From: JAEYKI01 sp036679405
GTDB lineage: Bacteria > Bacillota > Clostridia > Christensenellales > Christensenellaceae
NCBI GenBank assembly: GCA_036679405.1
Contig: JAVBVZ010000041.1
Location: 1-51,819 of the forward strand
Direction of reading: 5' to 3'
Length of the DNA: 51,819 nucleotides
Part shown: positions 36,996 to 45,395 of the stretch, piece by piece
Layout: each line of letters begins with the position of its first letter
Numbering within the stretch: position 1 is the first letter of the stretch
Made by a program: the position numbers and the translations under genes
Notes under the pieces: model-generated
What the model saw: only the letters and a program-made list of their open reading frames with translations
What the model was told of the DNA's origin: nothing
Databases searched by the model: none

Positions 36996-38375
36996 TTAAG
37001 TGCAAATTTTTAAAATAGCGTTGGCTATGATATCTCCGGCCCGGATCAGCGAATCTATATTGATATATTCGTCCGCCTGGTGTTCTGTTTCGTCTTCCCC
37101 CGGAAAAAGCGGCCCGAATGCGACCGCGTTTTCAAACACGCGGGCATAGGTGGCCCCGCCGATGCTGACGCACCGGGCTTCTTCTCCCGTTACCTCACTG
37201 TAGGCTTCTTTGAGCTTTTGGATAAACTCTGTCCCTTCGTCCACAAAATGGGCGGGGAGCGAAAAATCCACATGGAGCCTGAAATCGGAAAACGCGGCCA
37301 AAAGTTTGCTTAAAATCTTTTCCTTGTCGGCATGCACCGGATACCGGATATCGATGAGTGCCTTGATCTGCCCGTCTTCTTCCTTAAGGGCGCCTAAATT
37401 TAAGGTGAGCGCGCCCGAAAAATCTTTACCGGCAATCCCGATGCGCGCGCCCGAATATTCCGTATTGACCCATTCTCCCAGCGCGTAGACAATGTCGCTC
37501 AAGGCGCTCTTTTTTAAGGGCAGCGTATTTAAAAACGAAATCAGAAAGGCAAGCGCGTTCACGCCGTCTTCCGGCCTGGAACCGTGCGCGGCTTTTCCAA
37601 AAGAAGATATCGTGACCTCTTCGCCTGTTTTTTCCGCTTTGAATTTATAGGCCGCATCCCCGTTGTATATCTCCACTGCGGACAAAATTGTATCCGGCTG
37701 CCCGCGCAGCACGCACCGGGCAAAATTAGGGACCACGTTCACCCGGTCGCCCCCCGTAAGGGATACCAGCGCAACGCCGCCTTCGGGCGCGCTGCCTGAA
37801 GGTGTGCTCACCGTGATCTGCATCAATCCTTTTTCCGCATTGATAATGGGGAATGTCGCATCCGGCGAAATGGCCATGACCGGTTCAATGGGGTCTTTCT
37901 CACGGAGAAAATCCATGTCCGACCATCCTGATTCTTCGTCGCAGCCAAAAATCAGACGCACGCGTTTATTAAGGCTTTTGCAGTTTTCCTTGATGGCATA
38001 CAGCGCAAAAAGGGCAGCCACCGCCGGTCCTTTGTTATCCACGGCGCCGCGGCCGTAGATGCGGCCGTCTTTGACCGTCGCGGCAAAAGGGTCGACCGTC
38101 CAGTTTTCACCGGCCGGCACCACATCCAGATGCGTGAGGATCGCAAAAACGTCCTCTCCTTCGCCGTACTCCACATAGCCGATATGGGAAAAAAGGTTCA
38201 CGCTGTCAAAATCCAGTTTTTCGGATAGATTCAGCATATACAAAAGCGCGTCAAAAACGCCTTTGCCGTACGGCATATTTACCTGCGGCTCATCTTTCAC
38301 GCTTTTGATTTTTAAAAGGCCTCCCAGCGCTTCCAGGATCTGCTCCTTGCTGGTTGCCAGTGTGAAATCCAACAT
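36996..38375 (-). CDS. pepV: M20-family dipeptidase, PepV-like
   Basis: Zinc dipeptidase that cleaves dipeptides with varied residues. The 459 residues show the first metal motif HLDVVP (His82, Asp84), the bridging Asp113 in GRGAVDNKGP, and the catalytic Glu147 with Glu148 in GCDEESG. The long insertion with dimer-type lid typical of the PepV/Sapep group is present. It has its own promoter and lies 19 nt upstream of the alaS-like gene, so the two form one unit. The link could be alanine supply from dipeptides, but that is speculation. Confidence 0.93.
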   Translation of the reverse strand: MLDFTLATSKEQILEALGGLLKIKSVKDEPQVNMPYGKGVFDALLYMLNLSEKLDFDSVNLFSHIGYVEYGEGEDVFAILTHLDVVPAGENWTVDPFAATVKDGRIYGRGAVDNKGPAVAALFALYAIKENCKSLNKRVRLIFGCDEESGWSDMDFLREKDPIEPVMAISPDATFPIINAEKGLMQITVSTPSGSAPEGGVALVSLTGGDRVNVVPNFARCVLRGQPDTILSAVEIYNGDAAYKFKAEKTGEEVTISSFGKAAHGSRPEDGVNALAFLISFLNTLPLKKSALSDIVYALGEWVNTEYSGARIGIAGKDFSGALTLNLGALKEEDGQIKALIDIRYPVHADKEKILSKLLAAFSDFRLHVDFSLPAHFVDEGTEFIQKLKEAYSEVTGEEARCVSIGGATYARVFENAVAFGPLFPGEDETEHQADEYINIDSLIRAGDIIANAILKICT

Positions 38376-38418
38376 TTTTTGTTCTTCCTATCCTTTTCCT
38401 ATCCAATATACTCGTTTT

Positions 38419-38447
38419 ATTATATCAAACAATTCCCTATTTTACAC
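38419..38447 (-). promoter_or_regulatory. Probable promoter of pepV-alaS, extended -10
   Basis: Minus-strand TATAAT (38419-38424) preceded by TGA (extended -10), with a weak -35 TGTAAA 17 bp upstream. Confidence 0.6.
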
Positions 38448-38495
38448 ATTTTTTTTGGCGCCGTCAAAAAATGCATCCTGCGGCTTTGGCGCTTA

Positions 38496-38504
38496 TGTTA
38501 TAAT
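38496..38504 (+). promoter_or_regulatory. Extended -10 promoter of radC
   Basis: TGTTATAAT (TG one base before TATAAT at 38499-38504) without a recognisable -35. It lies about 55 nt before the radC ATG. Confidence 0.55.
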
Positions 38505-38560
38505 AAAACCGTCGCGAAAATTTTTTTAGTAAAACGCTTAAAAATCCGGGGGATACCGCT

Positions 38561-39271
38561 ATGCACGAAGGACACAGGAAGCGCATGAAAGAAAGGTTTA
38601 AAACCGAAGGCCTTTCTTCTTTTTCGGACGTCCAGGCACTGGAGCTCTTGCTGTTCTACGCGCTTCCGCGCGTCGACACCAACCCGGCGGCCCACCGGCT
38701 TCTTGACCGCTTCGGTTCGCTGGCCCGTCTTTTTGAAGCGGACATAAGCGACATTGCCAAAGTAGAGGGCATCGGCGAAGGAAGCGCGCTCCTCATCAAA
38801 CTTTTGCCCGAGATGACGCGCAAGTTCTGGATAGAAAACGCCGATACCCGCCGGCCCCTGTCTACGGTCGAACAGGCCGCAGACTTTATTCGTCCCATCC
38901 TTTTCGGGCGGCCGGTGGAATTGGTGTATGTTTTTTGCCTGGACAATCAATTCCGCTTAAAACATTATGACTGTGTAAGCCGGGGCAGCGTGGACGACGC
39001 GACCGTCTATCCGCGGCAGGTGGCCGAGTGTGCGATACGCCTGCACGCTTCCAAGGTGATCATTGCGCACAACCATCCGGGCGGCGACCCGCGCCCGAGC
39101 AGCGCAGACGGGAAAACCACCCGCGCCCTTGCAGCCGCCCTGTCTCCTTTGGGGATTGAGGTTTTGGACCACATCATCTTTTCGGGGCACGGCTATTTCA
39201 GTTTTTCCGCAAAGACGCTTCCGGGCCAAAAATACGCAGACCGGCCCTTCGCGCCGCCGTCCGGCAAATGA
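38561..39271 (+). CDS. radC: RadC-family JAB/MPN-domain protein
   Basis: The 236 residues combine an N-terminal helix-hairpin-helix region (about 20-80, with VEGIGEGSA) and a C-terminal JAB1/MPN metalloprotease-like domain. The metal motif HNHPGGDPRPSSAD (His170, His172, Asp183) is complete. The family was once named for DNA repair, but its biochemical role is unresolved. The ribosome site is CGGGGGAT. In most Firmicutes radC is next to mreB or maf; here it stands between pepV and a GNAT gene, each with its own promoter. Confidence 0.94.
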   Translation: MHEGHRKRMKERFKTEGLSSFSDVQALELLLFYALPRVDTNPAAHRLLDRFGSLARLFEADISDIAKVEGIGEGSALLIKLLPEMTRKFWIENADTRRPLSTVEQAADFIRPILFGRPVELVYVFCLDNQFRLKHYDCVSRGSVDDATVYPRQVAECAIRLHASKVIIAHNHPGGDPRPSSADGKTTRALAAALSPLGIEVLDHIIFSGHGYFSFSAKTLPGQKYADRPFAPPSGK

Positions 39272-39276
39272 TTCAT

Positions 39277-39305
39277 TTGCAAACGCGGCAATATGATTGT
39301 ATAAT
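39277..39305 (+). promoter_or_regulatory. Sigma-A promoter of the GNAT gene
   Basis: TTGCAA (39277-39282), 17-bp spacer, TATAAT (39300-39305), directly after the radC stop. Confidence 0.8.
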
Positions 39306-39353
39306 ATGCTTATTTAATATGTGTAGTCTTTTTTAAAGGAGGTATCGACGCCA

Positions 39354-39812
39354 TTGGCTATTGAGTATTTTCATATAAAAGAACGGGATTTCGATTTGGT
39401 TGAACAGTTGGTTCAAATGGAAAGCGCATCGTACGATGACGGGACGGCGCTGGACGTTTTTGAACTGATCGCTATGCTCAGGCATGCGCGCGTATATGTT
39501 GCAGTAGAAAACGACCGTATCCTCGGAACGGTTTATTTTATGCGGAATTTTGACAATCCGGATAAAGTTTTTTTGCACAGCATCAACGTAGCGAATCCCG
39601 AAGAAACCCCAAACCTTGGGATATCCCTTTTGAACATCGCTTTTGCGGATATGCAGTCTTTTGGCATAAAAATTGTGGAGGTCAACGTAGACCCCTCCAA
39701 TTACAAGGCGCTCAAAGTATACCGCGAGCAGCTGCAGTTTGTTGCCTGTGACAGCATGCAAAGCGAAATACTGGACGGCGAAGAAATTCTGATGCTGCAA
39801 AAAGAACTTTGA
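39354..39812 (+). CDS. GNAT-like acetyltransferase of unknown substrate
   Basis: The 152 residues follow the GNAT layout: a first strand and helix, VYVAVENDRILGTVYFM (beta3/4), then VNVDPSNYKALKVYREQLQF, the C-terminal CoA-binding helix region with the customary asparagine and tyrosine. The pyrophosphate loop (usually Q/RxxGxG/A) is poorly kept (PNLGISLLNIAF), so the assignment is from fold pattern and substrate is unknown. The start is TTG, preceded by AAAGGAGG at 11 nt. It has its own promoter and a strong terminator. Confidence 0.75.
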   Translation: MAIEYFHIKERDFDLVEQLVQMESASYDDGTALDVFELIAMLRHARVYVAVENDRILGTVYFMRNFDNPDKVFLHSINVANPEETPNLGISLLNIAFADMQSFGIKIVEVNVDPSNYKALKVYREQLQFVACDSMQSEILDGEEILMLQKEL

Positions 39813-39830
39813 TTTAGAAAAATTTTATTA

Positions 39831-39874
39831 AAAACAATATCCCGGAAGTCTTTCTTCCGGGATATTGTTTTTTT
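39831..39874. terminator. Strong bidirectional terminator
   Basis: A perfect 18-bp stem, arms AAAACAATATCCCGGAAG and its complement around TCTTT, followed by T7 on the plus strand and U-rich on the minus. It ends the GNAT gene and the radical SAM gene. Confidence 0.95.
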
Positions 39875-39904
39875 AAAGCTAAACCCGCTTTTTTTGATTT
39901 TCTC

Positions 39905-40486
39905 TCAGCAGTAGCGCCGCACTCGGAATTCGGCGCCGACGTCGTCCGCAATTTTTTTGCTCTCGGCAATGTTTTCTTCCCCGATCAGGTCCATGACCGA
40001 AAAAGTCACCTTGATCCCGTGACGAACGCAATCCCGCGCAAAGGCAAGCAGATAGGCATACCCCTGCTCCCCGTAGGAACTTTGTGAAACTTCGTTATAC
40101 TGCTTTGCGTTGGAATTATTGAGGCTGATGGAAACCTCGTCCACCAACCCGACCAGTTCGGCGGCAATGTCCCGCCCGTGGAAAGCGCTCGCATGCCCGT
40201 TGGTGTTGAGGCGCACATGCCCGCCGTACCCTTTGACATATTTTGCGATCTCTTTGAGTTCTTCTATCTTGATGGTGGGTTCCCCAAAGCCGCAGAACAC
40301 CACGTCTCTTGGGTTTTCCTTCAAAAGCGCGATCACATCGGCCGCAGCAGGCTCCCGCTCAAGCCAAAGGCTATGCCCGCCCACACCGTCCTGATGATTG
40401 CGGATGCAGAACGTACAGTCGTTTGTGCACCGGTTGGTCAGATTGATGTACGCCCTTCCTTTATACTCGTATACATATGTATCCAA
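39905..40486 (-). CDS. TatD-linked radical SAM protein
   Basis: A short radical SAM enzyme (193 residues) with the iron-sulphur motif Cys20-x3-Cys24-x2-Cys27, the GFGEPT SAM-binding segment and a strand-4 NNSN. It lacks the C-terminal third of larger radical SAM proteins but keeps the partial barrel. Proteins of this kind are found next to tatD in many anaerobes and have no known reaction. The start is TTG; its ribosome site GGAGG lies inside the end of tatD, two bases separate the genes, so the two are coupled. Confidence 0.88.
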   Translation of the reverse strand: MDTYVYEYKGRAYINLTNRCTNDCTFCIRNHQDGVGGHSLWLEREPAAADVIALLKENPRDVVFCGFGEPTIKIEELKEIAKYVKGYGGHVRLNTNGHASAFHGRDIAAELVGLVDEVSISLNNSNAKQYNEVSQSSYGEQGYAYLLAFARDCVRHGIKVTFSVMDLIGEENIAESKKIADDVGAEFRVRRYC

Positions 40487-40488
40487 AT

Positions 40489-41253
40489 TCAGTCCTCCGT
40501 TATATGAAATAACCGCATCGCGTTTTTGCGCGTAACGTTTGCAATTTCCTCTGCCGAAACCCCTTTGATCCCGGACAGCTTTTCGGCCACATACCGCACA
40601 TATGCCGGCTGATTGGTATGGCCGCGCATGGGTACGGGCGCAAGATACGGACAGTCTGTTTCAATAAGCATCCTCTCCAAAGGAACGGCCTGCGCGGCGC
40701 GCTGCACTTTAGCGGCGTTTTTAAAAGTGACCGACCCGCCGAAAGCAATATAAAATCCCTTGGCCAGATAACGTTCCGCCGTTTCCGCACTGCCTGAAAA
40801 GCAATGCAGTTCCCCGCGCACACCGGAATCGGCCAAAATTTCATAGGTTGCCGCCGTCGCTTCCCGGCTATGGACCACAACAGGCAGGTCCAGCGATTTT
40901 GCAAGCTCTATCTGCGCCGCAAAAACTTTTTCCTGCACATTTCGCGGCGAAAAATCATAATGAAAGTCAAGCCCGATCTCGCCGATTGCAACCGCTTTGG
41001 GACTTTGCGCCAGCGTGCGGAGTTTCTGTTCCACTTCGGCGGAATATTCCCCCGCCGTATGCGGATGAATGCCTATCGCGGCATAGATCTTCCGGTTTGC
41101 TTCGGCCAAACGGACCGACTGCGCGACATCCGAAGCGTCGGTGCTGCACTCCACAATAAAATCTATGCCGTCCCGCTCAAATCCCGCTATGATCTCCCCG
41201 CGGGTTTCGTCAAACCGCTCGTCCAGCAGGTGGGTATGGGTATCAAAAAACAT
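40489..41253 (-). CDS. tatD: TatD-family metal-dependent deoxyribonuclease
   Basis: Metal-dependent 3'-5' exonuclease family (YabD type). The 254 residues keep FFDTHTHLLD (His6, His8), GEIGLDFHYD, VVHSREA, ELHCFSGSAE and ETDCPYLAP, the complete metal set. It overlaps the metG stop by one base (TGATG), and the metG-tatD order is the same as in Bacillus. A role in DNA quality control is the family expectation. Confidence 0.95.
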   Translation of the reverse strand: MFFDTHTHLLDERFDETRGEIIAGFERDGIDFIVECSTDASDVAQSVRLAEANRKIYAAIGIHPHTAGEYSAEVEQKLRTLAQSPKAVAIGEIGLDFHYDFSPRNVQEKVFAAQIELAKSLDLPVVVHSREATAATYEILADSGVRGELHCFSGSAETAERYLAKGFYIAFGGSVTFKNAAKVQRAAQAVPLERMLIETDCPYLAPVPMRGHTNQPAYVRYVAEKLSGIKGVSAEEIANVTRKNAMRLFHITED

Positions 41254-43190
41254 CAGCCTACCGTCTTTCCGTCCTGTGTTTCTTTTTCGGGAGCAACCAG
41301 GGCAACGTTTGGATTGTCTCCCACCGCAAGCAGCATGCCTTCCGAAAGCACGCCCCTAAGCTTTGCCGGTTTTAAGTTGGCCACGATCACCACCGTTTTC
41401 CCCACCATCTCTTCGGCCGGGTAGGATTCCCGTATGCCCGAAACAATAGTGCGCATCTCATCCCCGCAGCGGACGGTCAGCTTTAAAAGTTTGTCCGAGC
41501 CCTCAAGGTTTTCGCATGCCGTTACTTTGGCCGTTTTAAGGACGACCTTTTTAAAATCATCTATTGTGATTTTTTCAGCCGCTGGTTCTTCTTTTTTCTC
41601 CGGCGCCGGTTTTTGCCCGGTAAGTTTTTCAAGGGCGGCCATCTCTTTGCCGATATCAATGCGCGGGAAAAGCGCATTCCCCTTCTTAACCTGCGTCCCT
41701 TCGGCAAGAGCGCCGTAACTGAGCGCGCTATTCCATGTGCCGAGGTCCCCGGATATGCCGAGCTGCGCGCGTATTTCAAGCGCAGTGTCCGGCATTACGG
41801 GCGAAATAAGAATGGAAACGATCCTAAGTCCTTCTGCCAGATGGTATAAAACAGCCGAAAGGCGTCCCATGTTTTCCTTGTTTTCCGGATCTTTGGCAAG
41901 TACCCACGGAGCGGTCAGATCTATATATTTGTTCAGCAGGCCGACATACTGCCAGATTGCCGAAAGCGCGTCTGAAAACTTAAGCCCTTCCATTGCTTCC
42001 CTGACTTCTTTGGGCAGGGCGGAAGCGGTTTTAAGCAGTTGCTCGTCTTCTATGCCCGGGCGGATGGGCGAGGGCACCTTCCCGTCAAAATATTTGTCGA
42101 TCATGGTGACCGTACGGGACAAAAGGTTTCCAAGGTCGTTCGCCAGGTCTGCATTGATGCGCGAAAGAAGCGCTTCATTGGAAAACAGGCCGTCCGAACC
42201 AAAAGGAATTTCCCGCATCAGAAAATAGCGGATCGCGTCGCTGCCGTAGCGGTCAATCAAAACTACGGGATCCGCGACGTTTCCTTTGGATTTGCTCATT
42301 TTTCCGCCCTGCAAAAGCAGCCATCCGTGCCCGTATACCTGCTTTGGCAAAGGAAGCCCAAGCGCCATCAGCATAGTAGGCCAGATAATGGTATGAAAAC
42401 GGACAATTTCTTTTCCTACCAGGTGCAAATCTGCCGGCCAGTATTTTTTGAATTTCGAATCATCGTCCGAAAGATACCCGAGCGCCGTAATGTAGTTGGA
42501 AAGCGCGTCTATCCAAACGTACATGACATGGTCCGGGTCAAATGTGACGGGAATACCCCATTTGAAAGACGTACGCGAAACACACAGGTCTTCCAGGCCC
42601 GGCAAAAGAAAATTTTTGAGCATTTCATTTTTACGGCTTTCAGGCTGAATAAAATCCGGATGATCGTTGATGTAGCCAATCAGCTTGTCCGCATATTTGG
42701 ACGCGCGGAAAAAATAACTTTCTTCACGGGTTTTCTGTACTTCCCGCCCGCAGTCCGGACATTTGCCGTCTTCAAGCTGATGATCCGTCCAAAATGATTC
42801 GCAGGGGGTACAGTACCATCCTTCATACTCGCTTTTATAGATGTCCCCCTGCTCGTAGAGGCGCTCAAATATTTTTTGCACGCTTTTAACGTGCCGCTCA
42901 TCCGTTGTACGGATAAAATCATCGTTGGTAATACCAAGCAAACGCCAAAGCTTTTGGATTCCGTCTACAATCCCGTCAACATAGGTTTTGGGATCAACGC
43001 CTTTTTCCTGCGCAATTTTTTCAATTTTCTGCCCGTGTTCATCCGTTCCCGTAAGAAACATGACATCATATCCGAGCAGGCGCTTCATCCTGGCCAGCGT
43101 GTCCGCAGCCACCGTGCTGTATGCATGCCCGATGTGCAGGTTGTCGCTCGGGTAGTAAATGGGCGTTGTCAAATAAAATTTTTCCGGCAT
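41253..43190 (-). CDS. metG: Methionyl-tRNA synthetase
   Basis: Class I synthetase that supplies both initiator and elongator Met-tRNA. The 645 residues contain HIGH (19-22), a four-cysteine knuckle (about Cys127, 130, 145, 148), KMSKSKG near 299, the helical anticodon domain, and a C-terminal tRNA-binding EMAP-like domain (from about 540) after a linker rich in Pro, Glu and Lys. The ATG follows AAGGAG. No T-box leader is seen: the 130-nt gap to comB holds only a terminator. Confidence 0.97.
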   Translation of the reverse strand: MPEKFYLTTPIYYPSDNLHIGHAYSTVAADTLARMKRLLGYDVMFLTGTDEHGQKIEKIAQEKGVDPKTYVDGIVDGIQKLWRLLGITNDDFIRTTDERHVKSVQKIFERLYEQGDIYKSEYEGWYCTPCESFWTDHQLEDGKCPDCGREVQKTREESYFFRASKYADKLIGYINDHPDFIQPESRKNEMLKNFLLPGLEDLCVSRTSFKWGIPVTFDPDHVMYVWIDALSNYITALGYLSDDDSKFKKYWPADLHLVGKEIVRFHTIIWPTMLMALGLPLPKQVYGHGWLLLQGGKMSKSKGNVADPVVLIDRYGSDAIRYFLMREIPFGSDGLFSNEALLSRINADLANDLGNLLSRTVTMIDKYFDGKVPSPIRPGIEDEQLLKTASALPKEVREAMEGLKFSDALSAIWQYVGLLNKYIDLTAPWVLAKDPENKENMGRLSAVLYHLAEGLRIVSILISPVMPDTALEIRAQLGISGDLGTWNSALSYGALAEGTQVKKGNALFPRIDIGKEMAALEKLTGQKPAPEKKEEPAAEKITIDDFKKVVLKTAKVTACENLEGSDKLLKLTVRCGDEMRTIVSGIRESYPAEEMVGKTVVIVANLKPAKLRGVLSEGMLLAVGDNPNVALVAPEKETQDGKTVG

Positions 43191-43257
43191 AAAGCAATAC
43201 TCCTTCTTTTCATGCCTCCCAAACCGTTTGTCAAACCCTTAAAAAGACGGGCTTCCG

Positions 43258-43297
43258 CAAAAAAGCCGCACGCCACTTTAAAAAGAAGGATGCGGCT
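43258..43297 (-). terminator. Terminator between comB and metG
   Basis: Arms AGCCGCA and TGCGGCT with a 20-nt loop, followed by six U in minus-strand RNA. It follows comB, but I find no convincing metG promoter beyond it, so read-through may feed metG. Confidence 0.75.
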
Positions 43298-43324
43298 GGT
43301 CCGTATGAAAGGCTCTTTTGGGGC

Positions 43325-44038
43325 CTATTTGCTGATGACCCCTTCCCTATAAACCGGTACGACCGGATACTTATCTTCCTGAACGCAAAACGCAATGTCG
43401 TCGCGCATGCCCAGCTCCACCAGATGTTCGTAATGCGTGCTACCCGAAAGGACCGAAAGCAAATCTCCTTTTGCGCTCCGGTAAAGTTTTAAGGCAACCT
43501 TCCCCAGATCGTCAAGCTGTGCCTGCGGATCTATAGCAAGGATCCTGTCTATAATACACCCGGCCGCCAGAACGTCGTCTGTGGAAAATTTCCCCCGCGT
43601 CCCTGCGCAAACCAGCGCCAGGTCCCTTTCCGGTTCCACGGCTTTTCCCGCCACCGCCTGCGCGTTTAAAATGCAGCCGATCAGGATTTCCGACGCTTCT
43701 TCGCAGCGCTTGACCGCAACCGTCCCGTTGGCGGTGGTATAAGCGATCGTTTTTTCCGCAATCGCGTCTTCGGTATACTCAAGGGGCGAATTTCCAAAAT
43801 CAAACCCCTGGATTTTTTCCGCGTTCATTTCTCCGCCGAGCAGCACATCACCTTCCGAAGCCTTTTTGATTTTCACGGCTTCATTCGGGCTGATGGCGGG
43901 GATGATCCGGTCACACCCGTTCTGGATGGCCGTGACCATCGTAGAGGAAGCGCGCAACAAATCTATAATGACCGCCGTCTTATCTGCAAGTTCTCCCGCC
44001 TTGAAATACTTCGACGATACATATACTGTTATCTGCAT
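43325..44038 (-). CDS. comB: ComB-family 2-phosphosulfolactate phosphatase
   Basis: The family removes phosphate from 2-phosphosulfolactate, known from coenzyme M synthesis in methanogens. The 237 residues have the family patterns VIIDLLRASSTMVTAIQNG, LLGGEMNAEK, TTANGTVAVK and the closing CxxG-like VCAGTRGKFSTDD. Coenzyme M synthesis is unlikely here; in spore-forming Bacillus a homologue is linked to 3-sulfolactate in spores, which is a plausible role. It lies upstream of metG with its own promoter (44069-44097) and a terminator after it. Confidence 0.88.
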   Translation of the reverse strand: MQITVYVSSKYFKAGELADKTAVIIDLLRASSTMVTAIQNGCDRIIPAISPNEAVKIKKASEGDVLLGGEMNAEKIQGFDFGNSPLEYTEDAIAEKTIAYTTANGTVAVKRCEEASEILIGCILNAQAVAGKAVEPERDLALVCAGTRGKFSTDDVLAAGCIIDRILAIDPQAQLDDLGKVALKLYRSAKGDLLSVLSGSTHYEHLVELGMRDDIAFCVQEDKYPVVPVYREGVISK

Positions 44039-44068
44039 ATTTATGCCTGCCTTCTTTCATGATACCTA

Positions 44069-44097
44069 ACTTTACTACAAAAACGCTGTTTTTTCAA
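44069..44097 (-). promoter_or_regulatory. Sigma-A promoter of comB
   Basis: Minus-strand TTGAAA (44092-44097), 17-bp spacer, TAAAGT (44069-44074). Confidence 0.7.
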
Positions 44098-44262
44098 GTT
44101 TTATTTGCCCTGCCTGCCTGCATAGAATCTTTCATATATTCCACAAATTTCTTTTTAAGAAAAAAAATACATGATTTTTTGCGCAGATTGTGTTAAAATA
44201 TGTATGGACTTTCTTATAATATCATTTTTGACATTCTTCACAAAAAGTTCAAAGTTTATTAA

Positions 44263-44291
44263 TTGACGTTTTTTGTTATTTTTGCTATTAT
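44263..44291 (+). promoter_or_regulatory. Sigma-A promoter of abrB
   Basis: TTGACG (44263-44268), 17-bp spacer, TATTAT (44286-44291). The flanking 44098-44262 is AT-rich (T-tracts and A-tracts), as expected for AbrB-bound DNA, and holds no gene. Confidence 0.8.
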
Positions 44292-44326
44292 AAGAAAAGT
44301 ATCCAAATGGAAAGGAAGTAAAAAAA

Positions 44327-44566
44327 ATGAAATCTACAGGTATCGTGCGCCCTGTTGATTCACTTGGGCGAATTGTTCTCCCCATCGAGCTACGCAGAAT
44401 CTTAAACATAAACTGCAAAGATCCGGTGGAAATTTTTGTGGACGAAGATAGAATCGTTCTCAAAAAGTACCAGCCTTCCTGCATTTTCTGTGACAGTATG
44501 GATGACATCAAAGTATATAAAGGCAGAAACGTATGCTCGAAATGCATAAGTGAATTGAAAAAATAA
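44327..44566 (+). CDS. abrB: AbrB-family transition-state regulator with C-terminal cysteine pairs
   Basis: The 79 residues begin with the SpoVT/AbrB DNA-binding swapped-hairpin domain (STGIVRPVDSLGRIVLPIELRR). They end in CIFC and CSKC, two CxxC pairs 23 residues apart that could bind zinc; Bacillus AbrB lacks this pattern. The family represses post-exponential genes until sporulation starts. ATG with AAAGGAAG upstream. It lies on the opposite strand inside the metG-rsmI segment, the same odd orientation as in Bacillus. Confidence 0.95.
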   Translation: MKSTGIVRPVDSLGRIVLPIELRRILNINCKDPVEIFVDEDRIVLKKYQPSCIFCDSMDDIKVYKGRNVCSKCISELKK

Positions 44567-44589
44567 AATTTCAGTCAACTGAAATTTTA
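44564..44589. terminator. Bidirectional hairpin between abrB and rsmI
   Basis: Arms TAAAATTTCAGT and ACTGAAATTTTA around CA. On the minus strand it is followed by UUUUAUUUUUUC, a good terminator for rsmI; on the plus strand the U-run is short. It overlaps both stop codons. Confidence 0.7.
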
Positions 44590-45395
44590 TACACCTTGTT
44601 TTTAGGTAAATGAAGACGCTTGGCAACATATGCTACTGCGTCTTTTTTTGTCATGCTTTGCTGCGCGCATTCTTGAAGCAGAGCGCGTATTTCTTCTTCG
44701 CTTACCTCTTTTTCCTCTTTTTTGCAGTAAACGATCAGCACAAATTCACCCCGCGGTTCTTGTGTTTGATACTTCTCTACCGCCTGTGCCGCGCTGCCCG
44801 TCCAGTATTCTTCATACATTTTTGTAAGTTCGCGCGCAACCGTTACCTCCGCCGCCCCGCCGCACACCGCAAGAATATCCTTCAGTGCTGCAAAAAGGCG
44901 GTGTGGGCTTTCATACAAGACAACCGGAAGGCCCATTTCTTTGACGGCAAGAAGCTGCTTTTTCCGCGCGGCGGATTTTGCGTCTAAAAAACCCCAGAAC
45001 ACAAAACGCCCGTCGCCTGCCGCCGCAGCCGAAAGCGCTGTTACGGCCGCGCAGGGACCGGGGATCCCCACCACCTCAATGCCGGCCGCGCGGGCCGCCT
45101 TTACCAGCGGATATCCCGGGTCGGAAATCAGCGGTGTTCCCGCATCGCTGATCAGCGCAACGTTTTTTCCTTCTTCAAGCAAAGAAAGGACTTTATCGTC
45201 TTTTTTCTCTTTGCTGTGTTCATGGTAGCTCAAAAGGCGGGTTTTGATTCCGTAATGTTTTAAAAGAAGGCCCGAATGCCGGGTATCTTCCGCAGCCACA
45301 ACATCTGCCCCGGCCAAAATATCGAGCGCGCGCAGCGTGATGTCCTTCAGATTTCCGATCGGCGTAGCAACAATATAAAGCTTCCCCTTATCCAT
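44571..45395 (-). CDS. rsmI: 16S rRNA 2'-O-methyltransferase RsmI
   Basis: Methylates C1402 of 16S rRNA at the ribose, near the P site. The 274 residues contain the SAM-binding IVATPIGNLKDIT, AEDTRHS, SDAGTPLISDPGY and the VGIPGPCAAVTAL stretch of this tetrapyrrole-methylase-fold family, with a C-terminal helical region SEEEIRALLQECAQQ. It overlaps the upstream methyltransferase gene by 8 nt, keeping the yabB-rsmI pair of Bacillus. Confidence 0.95.
   Translation of the reverse strand: MDKGKLYIVATPIGNLKDITLRALDILAGADVVAAEDTRHSGLLLKHYGIKTRLLSYHEHSKEKKDDKVLSLLEEGKNVALISDAGTPLISDPGYPLVKAARAAGIEVVGIPGPCAAVTALSAAAAGDGRFVFWGFLDAKSAARKKQLLAVKEMGLPVVLYESPHRLFAALKDILAVCGGAAEVTVARELTKMYEEYWTGSAAQAVEKYQTQEPRGEFVLIVYCKKEEKEVSEEEIRALLQECAQQSMTKKDAVAYVAKRLHLPKNKVYKISVD

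Noticed and set aside
43191..43324. T-box leader for metG
   Set aside because: The gap is too short and holds only a terminator hairpin; no T-box sequence (TGGNACCGCG) was seen.
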